Positions 34,884-44,073 are shown, numbered from the stretch's first letter. The stretch is DNA of 64,000 nt from Actinacidiphila cocklensis (GCF_907177275.1 NZ_CAJSLV010000081.1:186001-250000), one strand, 5' to 3'. Notes: generated by a model not told the origin, from the letters alone. Numbers and translations: made by a program.

Positions 34884-36283
34884 GGCGTGCCGATGGCGGC
34901 TTCGGCCCCGGCGGCGACCGCCCGGCGGGTCACCTCCAGCAGGCCCGCGACGTCGGTGACCGCGGTGCGCCGGTCGGGCGGCAGCGCCACGAAGTCCCTG
35001 GTGCTGTAGGTGCCCGAGCCGTGCACCAGGATGTCGGTCTCCTCCACCAGGCCCCGGTCGATCGCGTTCAGGATGCCGGTGAGCGCCATCACCAGCGACC
35101 ATTCCCGCAGGTCACGGGGGTCGACCGGGATCTTGACGCCGACCCGCCCGAGCATCCCGCGCAGCACCGGGTAACGCTGCAGCACCTCGTGGAGCGAGAC
35201 CACGATCCCGCCGCCGCCCTGCCGCTGGATGATCGCGTTCATCTCGGTCGAGGTCACCGGGCGGCGGGTGTAGAAGGTCGGGTCGAGGATCTCGGCCGGG
35301 TCGAAGGTGGCGGCCGGAAACCGCGGGTCCTGGTCCTGCCGGTACAGCATGCTGGCCTCGTCCAGCGTGTACGTCGGCCGGCCGGCCGGGTCGGCGGAGC
35401 CGTGGTACAGGTTGAGCACCATGTCGGCGGTGTCCAGGTGCTGCACCAGCAGGTAGTGCGCGGTCGGCTTGCCGCCGGCCGCCGCGGCCCGGCGGCGGGC
35501 CCCCAAGTCGTGGCCGAGCAGTCCGTAGGCGCTGGAGACGGAGTGCACGTGCAGCCGGCCCACGGCGGCGGGCAGGAACTCCTCCTCGGCCGCGGCCCGG
35601 ATCACGTCGGCCACCAGGTAGTTGCCGATCTCCAGCGTGTACCAGAGGTGCACGCCGAACTCCGCCAGGATCTCGTCGGCGTGCTGCTCCACCAGGGCTT
35701 GGGCCAGCGCCTTGACGTCGGCCCGGTCCTCCCCGTCGAACGTGACCACCGGGTTGCGGGTGCGCAGCACCGGGTCTGTGGCCAGCGGCGAGTCCCAGAG
35801 CTTGTGCGCCGACGAGCCCGGCACCACCACCACGATGCCCAGCTGCTCGGGCGTGGCCAACCCGGTCTCGTAGGCGCGCAACACGGCGTCGCGCAACGCG
35901 GTGACCTTGTTGCCGGAGGAGGGCGAGACCAGCAGGACCGGCTCGCCGGTGCGCTGGATGAACTCCACGGCACGCGCCACGATCATCAGCGAGGGGCCGG
36001 TCTTGGTGGTCCGTGCCCGCGGGTTGCGTGACAGGTCCAGCAGCCGCAGCCGCCGCCCCTGGTACTGACCGAGGTCGGCAACCGCCAGCTCGCAGGCGGA
36101 CAGGTAGCTCCGCAGCCGGTCGTCGACCGGTGGCAGGGCGAACCCCGGGTTGAAGGCGGTGGCCTGCGGGTCGCGGTCCGCGCCGAGGGCTTCGAGCGCG
36201 CCGGTGACGTCGTCGGCGTAGCGCAGCAGGGCGTTCTCGATGACGACGGTCTCCGCCGGGGCGACGGTCGCGGCGCCGGTCAT
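34880..36283 (-). CDS. Protein with fold-type II PLP enzyme-like motifs
   Basis: A 467-residue protein that I cannot place in a characterised enzyme family. RNPRARTTKTGPSLMI places Lys94 where threonine or cysteine synthases have the PLP lysine (NPTGSFKDR type). LLVSPSSGNKVTALRDAVLR (SSGNK, 122-126) resembles their SSGNT phosphate/substrate loop, followed by a strand LGIVVVVPGSS. The C-terminal GSGTYSTRDF could be the PLP ring-binding Ser loop. I therefore infer a distant tryptophan-synthase-beta-fold enzyme, possibly working on an aspartate- or serine-derived amino acid. It has a strong GAGAGGAA site, follows panD by 47 bp and overlaps the exporter gene. Confidence 0.65.
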   Translation of the reverse strand: MTGAATVAPAETVVIENALLRYADDVTGALEALGADRDPQATAFNPGFALPPVDDRLRSYLSACELAVADLGQYQGRRLRLLDLSRNPRARTTKTGPSLMIVARAVEFIQRTGEPVLLVSPSSGNKVTALRDAVLRAYETGLATPEQLGIVVVVPGSSAHKLWDSPLATDPVLRTRNPVVTFDGEDRADVKALAQALVEQHADEILAEFGVHLWYTLEIGNYLVADVIRAAAEEEFLPAAVGRLHVHSVSSAYGLLGHDLGARRRAAAAGGKPTAHYLLVQHLDTADMVLNLYHGSADPAGRPTYTLDEASMLYRQDQDPRFPAATFDPAEILDPTFYTRRPVTSTEMNAIIQRQGGGGIVVSLHEVLQRYPVLRGMLGRVGVKIPVDPRDLREWSLVMALTGILNAIDRGLVEETDILVHGSGTYSTRDFVALPPDRRTAVTDVAGLLEVTRRAVAAGAEAAIGTP

Positions 36284-36330
36284 GGCAGTTCCTCTCGGTT
36301 CGGGGGTCTGGTCGCGGGTGGTCGGGGCGG

Positions 36331-36786
36331 TCAGCCGGCGACCACGCGGTCACCGCGCAGCAGGCCGGCTTCGGGCGCCTGAGCGGCGGGTCCGGTGCCC
36401 TTCGCGGTCACGGGCACGGCGGCCGGGTCATCGCCCTCGTGCAGCGCCCGGTTCTCCCCGTCCACGAAGACCACCTTCGGCGCCAGTTCGCGCGCTTGGT
36501 CGTCGCGGACCGAGGCGTAGCTGATGATGATCACCAGATCACCGGGCGAGATCAGCCGGGCGGCGGCGCCGTTGATCCCGATCACGCCGCTGCCGGCCGG
36601 CCCGGGGATGACGTAGGTGGTGAGCCGGTTGCCGTTGTCGATGTCCACCACGTCGACCTGCTCGCCGGGCAGCAGGTCGGCGCGCTCCATCAGGTCCGTG
36701 TCGATGGTCAGGGAGCCCACGTAGTGCAGGTCGGCCTGAGTCACGGTGGCACGGTGGATCTTGGATTTCAGCATGGTGCGGTACAC
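36331..36786 (-). CDS. panD: Aspartate 1-decarboxylase
   Basis: A 151-residue pyruvoyl enzyme proenzyme that turns L-aspartate into beta-alanine and CO2. The self-cleavage site HYVGSLTID is Gly24-Ser25; the new Ser25 becomes the pyruvoyl group. Other key residues are in place: Lys9 (KSKIHRA), Arg54 (NGNR) and Tyr58 (TTYVI). The C-terminal extension (about residues 120-151) is slightly longer than usual. The pantothenate copy of panD is normally with panB/panC, absent here, so this is likely a pathway-dedicated gene. It sits 41 bp downstream of the asparagine-synthetase gene in the same operon and strongly suggests beta-alanine is a building block. Confidence 0.93.
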   Translation of the reverse strand: MYRTMLKSKIHRATVTQADLHYVGSLTIDTDLMERADLLPGEQVDVVDIDNGNRLTTYVIPGPAGSGVIGINGAAARLISPGDLVIIISYASVRDDQARELAPKVVFVDGENRALHEGDDPAAVPVTAKGTGPAAQAPEAGLLRGDRVVAG

Positions 36787-36827
36787 GGGACCCCCAGTCG
36801 GACGGGTGCTTGTGGTGGTCGAGGTGG

Positions 36828-38657
36828 TCAGGCCAGCCGGACGTTGTAGGTCCGCATCCAGATGTCGGCCTCGAGCAGCGGCAGCAGCAGGTGTGCCGCG
36901 TTGAGCCAGGTCATGGTCTTCTCGGCGCGGGTCCGCAGCTCCTCGACGCGCTGCCGGTCCAGCGCGCCGAACAGCGGTGAGGACCGGTCGGCGAGCAGCT
37001 TGTCGATGCCGCGGATGACGTCGACCTCGTAGGACGGGTCATGGGTGCCGGGGTAGGCGCTTTTGGGCCGGGTCAGGGTCTGCTCCGGGACGAGGCCCCG
37101 CGCGGCCAGCCGCAGCGGCGACTTCTCCCGGCCGTCGGCGATCTTCATCTGCCACGGGATGTTCCAGGCGTACTCGACCAGCCGATGGTCGCAGTAGGGC
37201 ACCCGGACCTCCAGGCCGTTCGCCATGCTCATCCGGTCCTTGCGGTCCAGCAGGTAGAGCAGCGGCCGTTGCATGCTCAGGAAGAGCACCTCGCGCATCC
37301 GTGCGCTGTGCGGATCCTCTCCGGGCAGTCGCGGCACCCGGGCCAACAGGGTGCGGTAGCGGTCCTGTTCGGCCTCGTCCGGCCGGATCCTGGCAGCCAC
37401 GTCGGGTGCCAGGCAGTCGGTGAGCCGGGGTGCGTCGCCCAGCCATGGGAAGCCGTCCCAGGAAGTGGTGCGCGGGTCGTGGTACCAGGGGTATCCGCCG
37501 AACAGCTCGTCGGCGGCCTCGGCGGACAGCCCCACCGTGGAGCGCTTGCGCATCTCGGCGAAGAGCAGGTACATCGAGGTGTCGAACTGCCCCAGGCTCG
37601 GCAGGTCGCGCGAGGCGCGGGCACCAGGCAGCACCTCGACCAGGTCCCGGGTTTGCAGCGTCACCGGCACGTGGTCGGTGCCGAACTGCTCTGCGGCCAG
37701 GCGGGCGTAGGGGGCGTCGATCTCCGGGCGCAGCACGGTCGGGCTGAAGTGCTCCTCGTCGCCCTCGAACTGGACGCAGTAGGTAGTCAGCGGGTCGTGG
37801 CCGGTGCGAGAGTACTCGCGGGCGGCCAGGGCGCTCACATAGGTGGAGTCCAGGCCGCCGGAGAGCATCGACGACACCGGGACGTCGGCTACCAGCTGAC
37901 GCCGCACGATGTCCTCCAGCAGGTCGCGGACATGGCCGACGGTGGCGTCCAGGTCGTGCGGGTGCGGGGCGCTCTCCAGCGCCCAGTAGCGGTGTTCCCG
38001 GGCGCCGCTGCGGTCGATCCGGACGATGTGCCCGGGTTGCACCTCCTTCAGGCCGCGCAGCGGCGTCTCATGGGGCAGCCCGAGGCGGGCGTTGAGCAGG
38101 ATCGGGAGGTCCTGCTCGTCCAACAGCGGGGTGAAGCGCGGGTTCGCCATGATGCCCTTGGGCTCGGAGGCGAACAGCACTCCGTTCGTCATCTCGTAGT
38201 AGTAGAGCGGCTTGACGCCCATCCGATCCCGGATCAGCACCAGCGCCTCGTGCTCGGCGTCCCAGACCGCGAAGGCGAACATCCCGTTCAGGTGCTCGGC
38301 GCAGGCCGCCCCCCACTGCCGGTAGGCGTGCAGCACCACCTCGGTGTCCGAGCGGGTCTGGAAAACGTGGCCCAGGTCGGCCAACTCCGAACGCAATTCG
38401 GGAAAGTTGTAGACCTCGCCGCTGTAGACCAGCACGGTCGGGCCGCTGGGCCGATCCCGGTCGGCCAACATCGGCTGCCGGCCGCCCTCGATGTCGATGA
38501 CGGCGAGCCGGCGGTGGCCGAGGGCGGCGTGAGCGGATACCCAAAGTCCGCTGTCGTCAGGACCGCGCAGCCGCATTGTCTCGACCATTCGGTCCAGAAT
38601 CGGCCGATGCGTTCTGAGGTCCTCGCCGAAGTCGACCCAGCCGACGATTCCGCACAT
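36828..38657 (-). CDS. asnB: Asparagine synthetase-type glutamine amidotransferase
   Basis: A 609-residue two-domain enzyme. The N-terminal glutaminase has Cys2 (MCGIVGWVD), [10 protein letters not shown] and YSGEVYNF (where FNGEIYNY is usual). The C-terminal synthetase domain has the ATP pyrophosphatase loop SGGLDS at 266-271 and [15 protein letters not shown]. It forms an AMP-activated carboxylate and transfers ammonia from glutamine. In antibiotic clusters such proteins amidate or condense intermediates rather than make asparagine. It is the first gene of the minus-strand operon and is divergent from the SARP gene. All catalytic residues I can check are present. Confidence 0.93.
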   Translation of the reverse strand: MCGIVGWVDFGEDLRTHRPILDRMVETMRLRGPDDSGLWVSAHAALGHRRLAVIDIEGGRQPMLADRDRPSGPTVLVYSGEVYNFPELRSELADLGHVFQTRSDTEVVLHAYRQWGAACAEHLNGMFAFAVWDAEHEALVLIRDRMGVKPLYYYEMTNGVLFASEPKGIMANPRFTPLLDEQDLPILLNARLGLPHETPLRGLKEVQPGHIVRIDRSGAREHRYWALESAPHPHDLDATVGHVRDLLEDIVRRQLVADVPVSSMLSGGLDSTYVSALAAREYSRTGHDPLTTYCVQFEGDEEHFSPTVLRPEIDAPYARLAAEQFGTDHVPVTLQTRDLVEVLPGARASRDLPSLGQFDTSMYLLFAEMRKRSTVGLSAEAADELFGGYPWYHDPRTTSWDGFPWLGDAPRLTDCLAPDVAARIRPDEAEQDRYRTLLARVPRLPGEDPHSARMREVLFLSMQRPLLYLLDRKDRMSMANGLEVRVPYCDHRLVEYAWNIPWQMKIADGREKSPLRLAARGLVPEQTLTRPKSAYPGTHDPSYEVDVIRGIDKLLADRSSPLFGALDRQRVEELRTRAEKTMTWLNAAHLLLPLLEADIWMRTYNVRLA

Positions 38658-38805
38658 TGGTCCGCCCCTGACTGAGGATCACCTATGTTCCTCAATTCGC
38701 CTGGCCGTTAGTATCAGCGCGATCGGCGACAGTTCGACGACACTGCGTCGACAGCAACGATGGAAGAAGTTCCCGGACCACAAGTCCGAAAGGGAGGCCT
38801 TTCCC
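38658..38805. promoter_or_regulatory. Divergent promoter region of the cluster
   Basis: This is the 148-bp gap between asnB and the SARP gene, the only place for the operon's main promoter. It is somewhat AT-richer than its neighbours (GGATCACCTATGTTCCTCAA). GGGAGG, about 10 nt before the SARP ATG, is its ribosome site. SARP heptad repeats were looked for but are not convincing. Confidence 0.55.
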
Positions 38806-41433
38806 ATGCTCTTATGCCTTTTGGGGCCATTAGCGATCGTCGATGACTCTCATGCCGAGATCGTCCTGCCGCACGGCCGGCTCAGGACCTTACTGGCCGC
38901 GTTACTGACCCGGGCGAACCAGACCGTCCCGGTGGACGAGCTGGTGGATATCGTCTGGGACAGCCAGCCGACCGCGGACGCCGAACGCACGGTGCGCAGC
39001 TACATGGCCCGGCTGCGCCGGGCGCTGGGCCCGGCTGTCAGCGCCCGGATCCATACCGGTTCCCCCGGCTACCAGTGCGAACTGGACGTCCACGAGCTTG
39101 ACCTGTCGCGCTTCGAGCAGCTCTGCGGGCAGGCCCGGGCGGCTGCGGCCGAGCAGGCCTGGCCGCTGGCCACCCGACTGTTCGCCGAGGCCCTGGGGCT
39201 GTGGCGCGGCACTCCGCTGAGTGACATCACCTCAGATCTTCTCCAGGCGAGGGAAGTCCCGCGCCTTGAGCAACTGCGATTACAGGCCGTCGAGGACCAC
39301 ATCGAGGCGCAGGTGCACCTCGGCCGGCACCAGCACCTGATCCCCGAACTGCAGGACTTGACCACGCGTTTCCCGCTGCGCGAGCGTCTGCACGTTCAGT
39401 TGATGCGCTCGCTGGCCGGTGCCGGCCGCCGGGCCGAGGCGCTTGACGCCTACCACAGCGCCCGCCGGACGCTGGTCGACCAACTCGGCATCGAGCCGGG
39501 CCCGGAGCTGCGCCGGCTGCAAGAACGGATCTTGGACGGCGACACTTCGCTGCTGGCCCCGCGTCGGCCCGGCGCGATCCGGGAGTTGGACGCGGTGGTA
39601 GCCCCCCGTCAATTACCGTCTTCAATTCGGCACTTCGTTGGCCGTGAATATGAACTATTGCTGCTGAACCAATTGTTGACCGAGCAGACTGATGTCGGCG
39701 GCGGGGCCGTGATCGCAGCGATCGACGGCACGGTCGGCACCGGCAAGACCGCGCTGGCCGTGCACTGGGGCCACCGGCACGGCGACCGTTTCCCCGACGG
39801 GCAGTTGTACGTCGACCTGCGCGGTGCCGACCCGTTCGACGTGCCGGTCACGCCGGCGGCCGCGGTGCACGGGTTCCTGGTCGCGCTGGGCGTGCCGGCC
39901 CGGCAGATCCCGCTGGACGTCGGCGAGCAGCTCGCGCTGTACCGCTCGCACCTAGCCGCCCGCCGGATGCTGGTGCTGCTGGACGACGCCCGGGACGCCG
40001 ACCAGGTCCGGCCGCTGCTGCCCGGCTCGCCCGGCAGCGTCGTGCTGATGACCAGTCGTACCCGGCTGACCGACCTGGTGGCCCTGGACGGCGCGGTGCC
40101 GATCACCCTCGACCCACTGGCTGATTCCGAGGCGCACGACTTGCTGGGCCATCGGCTGGGCACCGAGCGGGTGGAACGCCAGGGACCGGCCGTCGCCGGG
40201 CTGACCGAGCTGTGCGCCGGCCTGCCGCTGGCGCTCAACATCGCCGCGGCGAAGGCCATCGCGGAACCGGACCGGCCGCTGGCCGAGCTCGTCGGGGAGC
40301 TGCGGGCCGCGCGCCGGCGGGTGGGCCGTCTCCGCCCGGACGGCGACGGAGACGGCAGGGACACCGGGGATCCGGATCCGCTCCCGGACCACGGCGCGAC
40401 CGACGAGCGCAACGCGGCCCTATGGGCCGTCCGGACCTTCGCCCCCGAGGTGAACCGGGCGTTCCGAATGCTGGCCGTCCAACCGGGGCGGGAAGGCAGC
40501 GTGCCGGCGCCGGCCGTGCCCGACACTCCCGCGCCGGGCGTCGCCGGCCTCGGCACCGTGCCGGCCCCCGTCCCGGGCGTCGCCGCGTGCCTGCCATGCC
40601 ACTGCGCGGCCGAGCACCCGGGCCTGCCGCACTGCTCCCTGACCCGCCTGGCGGCACCGGCTCCGCACACCCAGCCGCACCTGCCCCCCGCCGTCCTGAA
40701 CACCGCCTGGTCGGAGGCCGAGTACGCCAACCTGGTGGCCGCCTGGCTGGCCGCCCTGGCCGCCGCCGATCGACTGTCCGACCCGGTGACTTGGATCCGG
40801 GCCCGCCGAATGATCGGCCACGCCTACGGCGAGTTGGGCCAGTACGATCAGGCGCTGAACTACCTGAGCCAGGCACTCGCGCGGATCGCCGAGCATCCCG
40901 ATCCGCTGGAGCAGGCGCACACCCACCGGCAGCTGGCCCGGACCTGGGACGGCCGCCGGGATGACCGCCAGGCACTGCACCACGCGGCCTGTGCGCTGCG
41001 CCTGTACCGCAGACTCAACCAGCCGATCTGGGAGGCGTACGCGCTCAACCAGGTCGGCTGGTACGCGGCCCACCTCGGCCATCCCGACGCGGCGCGCGGG
41101 CACTGTTCGGAGGCGCTGACCCTGCACCGCCGGCACGGCAACTTGGACGGGGAGGCGAACACCCTCGACAGCCTCGGCTTCATCGAACACCTCACCGGTG
41201 GCCACGAGCGAGCAGTTGAGCACTACCGGTCTGCCCTGAACCTCTACCAGGTGCTCGGCAACGTGCCGCAAGCCGCTACCATCCTGGGCAATCTCGGCCA
41301 TGTGTACGCCGACTCCGGGGACCCCTCGCAGGCCCGGCAGGCCTGGACCGAGGCGGCGGCTCACTACCGGGAGGTGGGGCGCACCCGGGACGCCGAGCAG
41401 GTCGAACTCCGGTTGGCCGCAGAGCCCGGGTGA
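38806..41433 (+). CDS. SARP-type activator with NB-ARC and TPR domains
   Basis: An 875-residue large SARP. Residues 1-95 form the OmpR-like winged helix (LRTLLAALLTRANQTVPVDE, ERTVRSYMARLRRAL). Residues about 97-240 form the bacterial transcriptional activation domain (YQCELDVHELDLSRFEQLC, LHVQLMRSLAGAGRRAEALD). Residues about 285-520 form the NB-ARC ATPase with Walker A GTVGTGKT and Walker B RMLVLLDDA. TPR repeats fill about 640-870. It is divergent from the operon and presumably activates it. Six TTA leucine codons (38812, 38830, 38890, 38902, 39280, 39613) make its translation depend on the bldA tRNA, tying the pathway to development. Confidence 0.93.
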   Translation: MLLCLLGPLAIVDDSHAEIVLPHGRLRTLLAALLTRANQTVPVDELVDIVWDSQPTADAERTVRSYMARLRRALGPAVSARIHTGSPGYQCELDVHELDLSRFEQLCGQARAAAAEQAWPLATRLFAEALGLWRGTPLSDITSDLLQAREVPRLEQLRLQAVEDHIEAQVHLGRHQHLIPELQDLTTRFPLRERLHVQLMRSLAGAGRRAEALDAYHSARRTLVDQLGIEPGPELRRLQERILDGDTSLLAPRRPGAIRELDAVVAPRQLPSSIRHFVGREYELLLLNQLLTEQTDVGGGAVIAAIDGTVGTGKTALAVHWGHRHGDRFPDGQLYVDLRGADPFDVPVTPAAAVHGFLVALGVPARQIPLDVGEQLALYRSHLAARRMLVLLDDARDADQVRPLLPGSPGSVVLMTSRTRLTDLVALDGAVPITLDPLADSEAHDLLGHRLGTERVERQGPAVAGLTELCAGLPLALNIAAAKAIAEPDRPLAELVGELRAARRRVGRLRPDGDGDGRDTGDPDPLPDHGATDERNAALWAVRTFAPEVNRAFRMLAVQPGREGSVPAPAVPDTPAPGVAGLGTVPAPVPGVAACLPCHCAAEHPGLPHCSLTRLAAPAPHTQPHLPPAVLNTAWSEAEYANLVAAWLAALAAADRLSDPVTWIRARRMIGHAYGELGQYDQALNYLSQALARIAEHPDPLEQAHTHRQLARTWDGRRDDRQALHHAACALRLYRRLNQPIWEAYALNQVGWYAAHLGHPDAARGHCSEALTLHRRHGNLDGEANTLDSLGFIEHLTGGHERAVEHYRSALNLYQVLGNVPQAATILGNLGHVYADSGDPSQARQAWTEAAAHYREVGRTRDAEQVELRLAAEPG

Positions 41434-41690
41434 ACAACCGACGGCGGGGACTCCAGCGCGAACCACGGACACCGGCAGCTGGTCGACTTCGCCCGCGACA
41501 TGCTGCGGATCACGCACACTCCCCGGTCCCGGACCAGTGTCCCAGGGAAGGCACGTGTGGCTGGCGTGAAGCAGTCGCGTGCAACGTGTTCAGTTACGGA
41601 CCCACGCCTGGGTGCCGCTCGGTGCGTCCGCAGAGGGACATCTCGACGTGGGTATCATGCCGACGTCATCTATCGAGGGAGTGAACGGTT

Positions 41691-42233
41691 CTGTCCAGCC
41701 GATCAGCTGCCGCGCTCCGGTCGCGGTACGTGGAACAAGCCGCTTCGGATCTGGAGGAGAACCGTCGGCGGCAGCAGGAGCTGGCGGAGAGGCTCGCAGT
41801 GCTGAGGCAGGAGGAGGCCCTCCTGGGAGAGATCCTCAACCTCGCCGAGCGCTACAAGGGCTTCGCGGACAGGTCACGGCTGCCGGAGCAGTTGCAGGAC
41901 GAGGTCGTCGTCGCGAGGGCGAAGCAGGCCCCTGCCGCGGCCGGTTCACGGCGCGAGGCTCCGGCCAGGACCGCCCCGGCGAAGACGGGCACGAAGGGGA
42001 AGTCGCACCAGCCTCTGCTCGGTGACCTCCTGCAGGACCTGCTCGGCAACCACGACGAGCCGCGCTCGGCGAAGGAGCTGCGGGACGAGCTTCTGAAGCA
42101 GAACCCGGACCGCAACCCCACGCCGCAGGTCGTGCGGAACACCCTGGAATCCCTTGTCGCCAAGGGAAGTGCGCAGCGGCACAAGCAGCAGCACTCCGTC
42201 ATGTACACCCTCGTTGCGTCGGCTCGTCGCTAG
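41691..42233 (+). CDS. Coiled-coil / winged-helix protein of unknown function
   Basis: A protein of about 180 residues. Residues 14-60 form a charged coiled coil (SDLEENRRRQQELAERLAVL). An Ala/Lys linker follows, and the C-terminal 70 residues (LLGDLLQDLLGNHDEPRSAK, then a helix-rich VVRNTLESLVAKGSAQRHKQ) look like a winged helix. Streptomyces has many such small putative regulators. The natural start appears to be a CTG at 41691: GAGGGAG lies about 9 nt upstream, and the reading LSSRSAAALRSRYVEQ matches the expected N-terminus. The alternative is GTG at 41730. It follows the SARP gene in the same direction after 257 bp that contain no recognisable gene. Confidence 0.7.
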   Translation: MSSRSAAALRSRYVEQAASDLEENRRRQQELAERLAVLRQEEALLGEILNLAERYKGFADRSRLPEQLQDEVVVARAKQAPAAAGSRREAPARTAPAKTGTKGKSHQPLLGDLLQDLLGNHDEPRSAKELRDELLKQNPDRNPTPQVVRNTLESLVAKGSAQRHKQQHSVMYTLVASARR

Positions 42234-42486
42234 AGCCGCGCAGTCCGCCGGGGAGCCTTGAAGAGTGCGGAATCCTGTTCATGCCGCACACCGGAGTCCA
42301 GCACTCGCCGCCGACGGGGCCGGCGCCGACCACGATGACGTCACAGTGGGGGTGTTCTCGGGGCAATGTGACCTCAGGTGGACGGGCGGATGCCGAAATA
42401 CGTCGGCGCCGTAGGCGAGGTCCTGCATACGGCGCGGGGGGCCGGTTGCCGAATCGGTGATCCGTCCCATTTGGTACCGTCGGATC

Positions 42487-43275
42487 ATGGCTGATGAGTC
42501 GGATGCGGGCCAGGTGCCCGCGACGTTGCGGCAGAGGATCGTTCAGGCCGCCGCCGGACTACTGGAGGAAGGCGGGCTGGAGGCGGTCTCGACCCGCGCG
42601 GTGGCAACAGCCGCGGGAGTTCCGCCGCCCACCATCTTCCGGACCTTCGGAGACAAGGACGGGCTGCTGGAGGCCGTGGGCGAACACGGTTTCCAGATGT
42701 ACCTGGACTCCAAGCTGCGGCTCACATCCATCGCGGACCCGGTGGAGCAGTTGCGCGCGGCTTGGGATCTGCAGGTCCAGTTCGGACTGGCACATCCGGT
42801 GTACTACACGCTGGTCTACGGCCAGGCGCGCTCCGGCCACCTCCCGCGAGCCGGCCGGCAGGCCGTCGAGGAACTGCGGCGTATGGTGACGCGAGTGGCC
42901 GCCGCGGGGCGGCTGCGGATGAGTGTCGAGCGAGCCGCCGATGTCATGCACGCCGTAGGCGTTGGCACGATCATCACGATGATCAGCGTCCCCGAGGAGT
43001 CGCGTGATCTCGTGGTGTTCGACGTGGCACGCGAGCTTGTGCTCGGCGCCCTTGTCACCCCGCCCCGTGCAGCTGACGAGGGGAAGTACGAGGGCGACAG
43101 CCTCGTAGCGAGCAGCGCGATGGAGCTGCGCGCGGCACTGGGCCCCGGTGCCGTCCACGCCCTCAGCAGGGCGGAGCAGCCCCTGCTCGTCGAGTGGCTC
43201 AACCGCCTCGCGGACACCGTGCGGGAGCAGCCGGCCCGGCCGCGTACCTCCCTGGGCCCCGGCGACGGCGGGTGA
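42487..43275 (+). CDS. TetR family regulator
   Basis: A 262-residue regulator starting MADESDAGQVPATLRQRIVQ. The HTH spans about residues 15-60 (AAGLLEEGGLEAVSTRAVAT, then PPPTIFRTFGDKDGLLEAVG). The C-terminal ligand domain is unusually long, ending in a Pro/Arg-rich tail (EQPARPRTSLGPGDGG). A spaced inverted repeat, GATCCG (42459) and CGGATC (42481), brackets the region just before the start and may be its operator. No divergent partner gene is present, so the targets are unclear. The following 120 bp up to the next TetR gene hold no gene. Confidence 0.88.
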   Translation: MADESDAGQVPATLRQRIVQAAAGLLEEGGLEAVSTRAVATAAGVPPPTIFRTFGDKDGLLEAVGEHGFQMYLDSKLRLTSIADPVEQLRAAWDLQVQFGLAHPVYYTLVYGQARSGHLPRAGRQAVEELRRMVTRVAAAGRLRMSVERAADVMHAVGVGTIITMISVPEESRDLVVFDVARELVLGALVTPPRAADEGKYEGDSLVASSAMELRAALGPGAVHALSRAEQPLLVEWLNRLADTVREQPARPRTSLGPGDGG

Positions 43276-43395
43276 GACCACCCGCGTCCGGTGTCCGGTT
43301 CCGGGCAGTACCCGGTCGGTCCGGGATGACGTCGAGGGTGTAGGGGCGCGGGCCGGTAGGGCCGGGCCGGCTCCGCGGCGGGCGCCCGCCGGTTG

Positions 43396-44022
43396 TCAGG
43401 GGCCGTCGCCCGTGGGCGTGTGCAGCAGAGCGTCAGCCGCCTGTGCGGCCAGCCAGGCCGCGCCGTCCTCCCAGCTCCAGCCGAACCCGCGGACGGTCCG
43501 CCATGCCCCCTGACCGAAGTAGAACCAGAGGATCTGCTCGGTCCGGACCGCGTCCGGGCGGACCGCCCGCACAGCCACCAGGTGGTCGGCGACGAGTGCC
43601 AGCCGTTCGCGGTAGCGCTCGACGGAATGTTCGGCCGCGGCGGCCACCGCTGGGTCGGTGGTCGCGTTGTCGCGCAGGAAGTTCAGCACACGTTCATGGC
43701 GGCGGGTGACCTCGCCGGTTCTCTCGGACGTCAGGCGCAGGATCTCCCGGCCGTCGGTCACGGCCCGCAGAGCGGTGAGGGCGGTCTCGATCTCCTCGTC
43801 CTCCGTGCCCTCCCGGGCCAGCGCCTCCACCAGCGCCGGCTTGCCGCCCACACTCGTGTACACGGTGTTCAGCGCGACCCCCGCCCGCTCCGCGATGGCG
43901 GAGACCGTGGCCCTCGCGTATCCCCGCTCCACGAACAGCTCCTCCGCGGCCACGAGGACGGCGGAACGTGTCTGACCGGCGGCGATGGTCCGGACCGTGG
44001 AACTGTACGTGCGCTTCGTCAT
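43396..44022 (-). CDS. TetR family repressor next to the hemerythrin gene
   Basis: A 208-residue regulator. The N-terminal HTH is AAEELFVERGYARATVSAIA followed by the recognition helix ALNTVYTSVGGKPALVEAL (about residues 25-70). The C-terminal domain has VERYRERLALVADHLVAVRA and ILWFYFGQGAWRTVRGFGWS. It is divergent from the hemerythrin-domain gene with a 51-bp gap that contains an inverted repeat. This arrangement argues that the protein represses that gene and itself. A -10-like GATAGT ends 6 nt before its ATG, so its transcript may also be leaderless. Confidence 0.9.
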   Translation of the reverse strand: MTKRTYSSTVRTIAAGQTRSAVLVAAEELFVERGYARATVSAIAERAGVALNTVYTSVGGKPALVEALAREGTEDEEIETALTALRAVTDGREILRLTSERTGEVTRRHERVLNFLRDNATTDPAVAAAAEHSVERYRERLALVADHLVAVRAVRPDAVRTEQILWFYFGQGAWRTVRGFGWSWEDGAAWLAAQAADALLHTPTGDGP

Positions 44023-44044
44023 CTCACTACTATCACAGGCATCG

Positions 44045-44071
44045 ATTGATATTAATCAGAGTACTATCAAT
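44045..44071. promoter_or_regulatory. Operator between TetR and hemerythrin genes
   Basis: ATTGATATTA, seven bases, then TACTATCAAT form an inverted repeat matching at 9 of 10 positions. TACTAT (44062-44067) could also serve as the -10 of the hemerythrin gene, whose ATG follows 6 nt later. Confidence 0.65.
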
Positions 44072-44073
44072 AG

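Noticed and set aside
37041-38675. A 544-codon plus-strand open frame
   Set aside because: It is a shadow of the asparagine-synthetase gene.
27823-38805. A hidden precursor peptide gene within the biosynthetic operon
   Set aside because: All gaps are shorter than about 150 bp. None has a ribosome site followed by a short frame that would suit a carrier peptide.
38658-38805. SARP-binding heptad repeats in the divergent promoter
   Set aside because: TTCGACG and TGCGTCG near 38730-38750 are too weak and not spaced convincingly.
43377-43390. The palindrome GGCGGGCGCCCGCC between convergent TetR genes as a terminator
   Set aside because: The stem has no room for a loop and no T-run follows. Such GC palindromes are frequent at this base composition.
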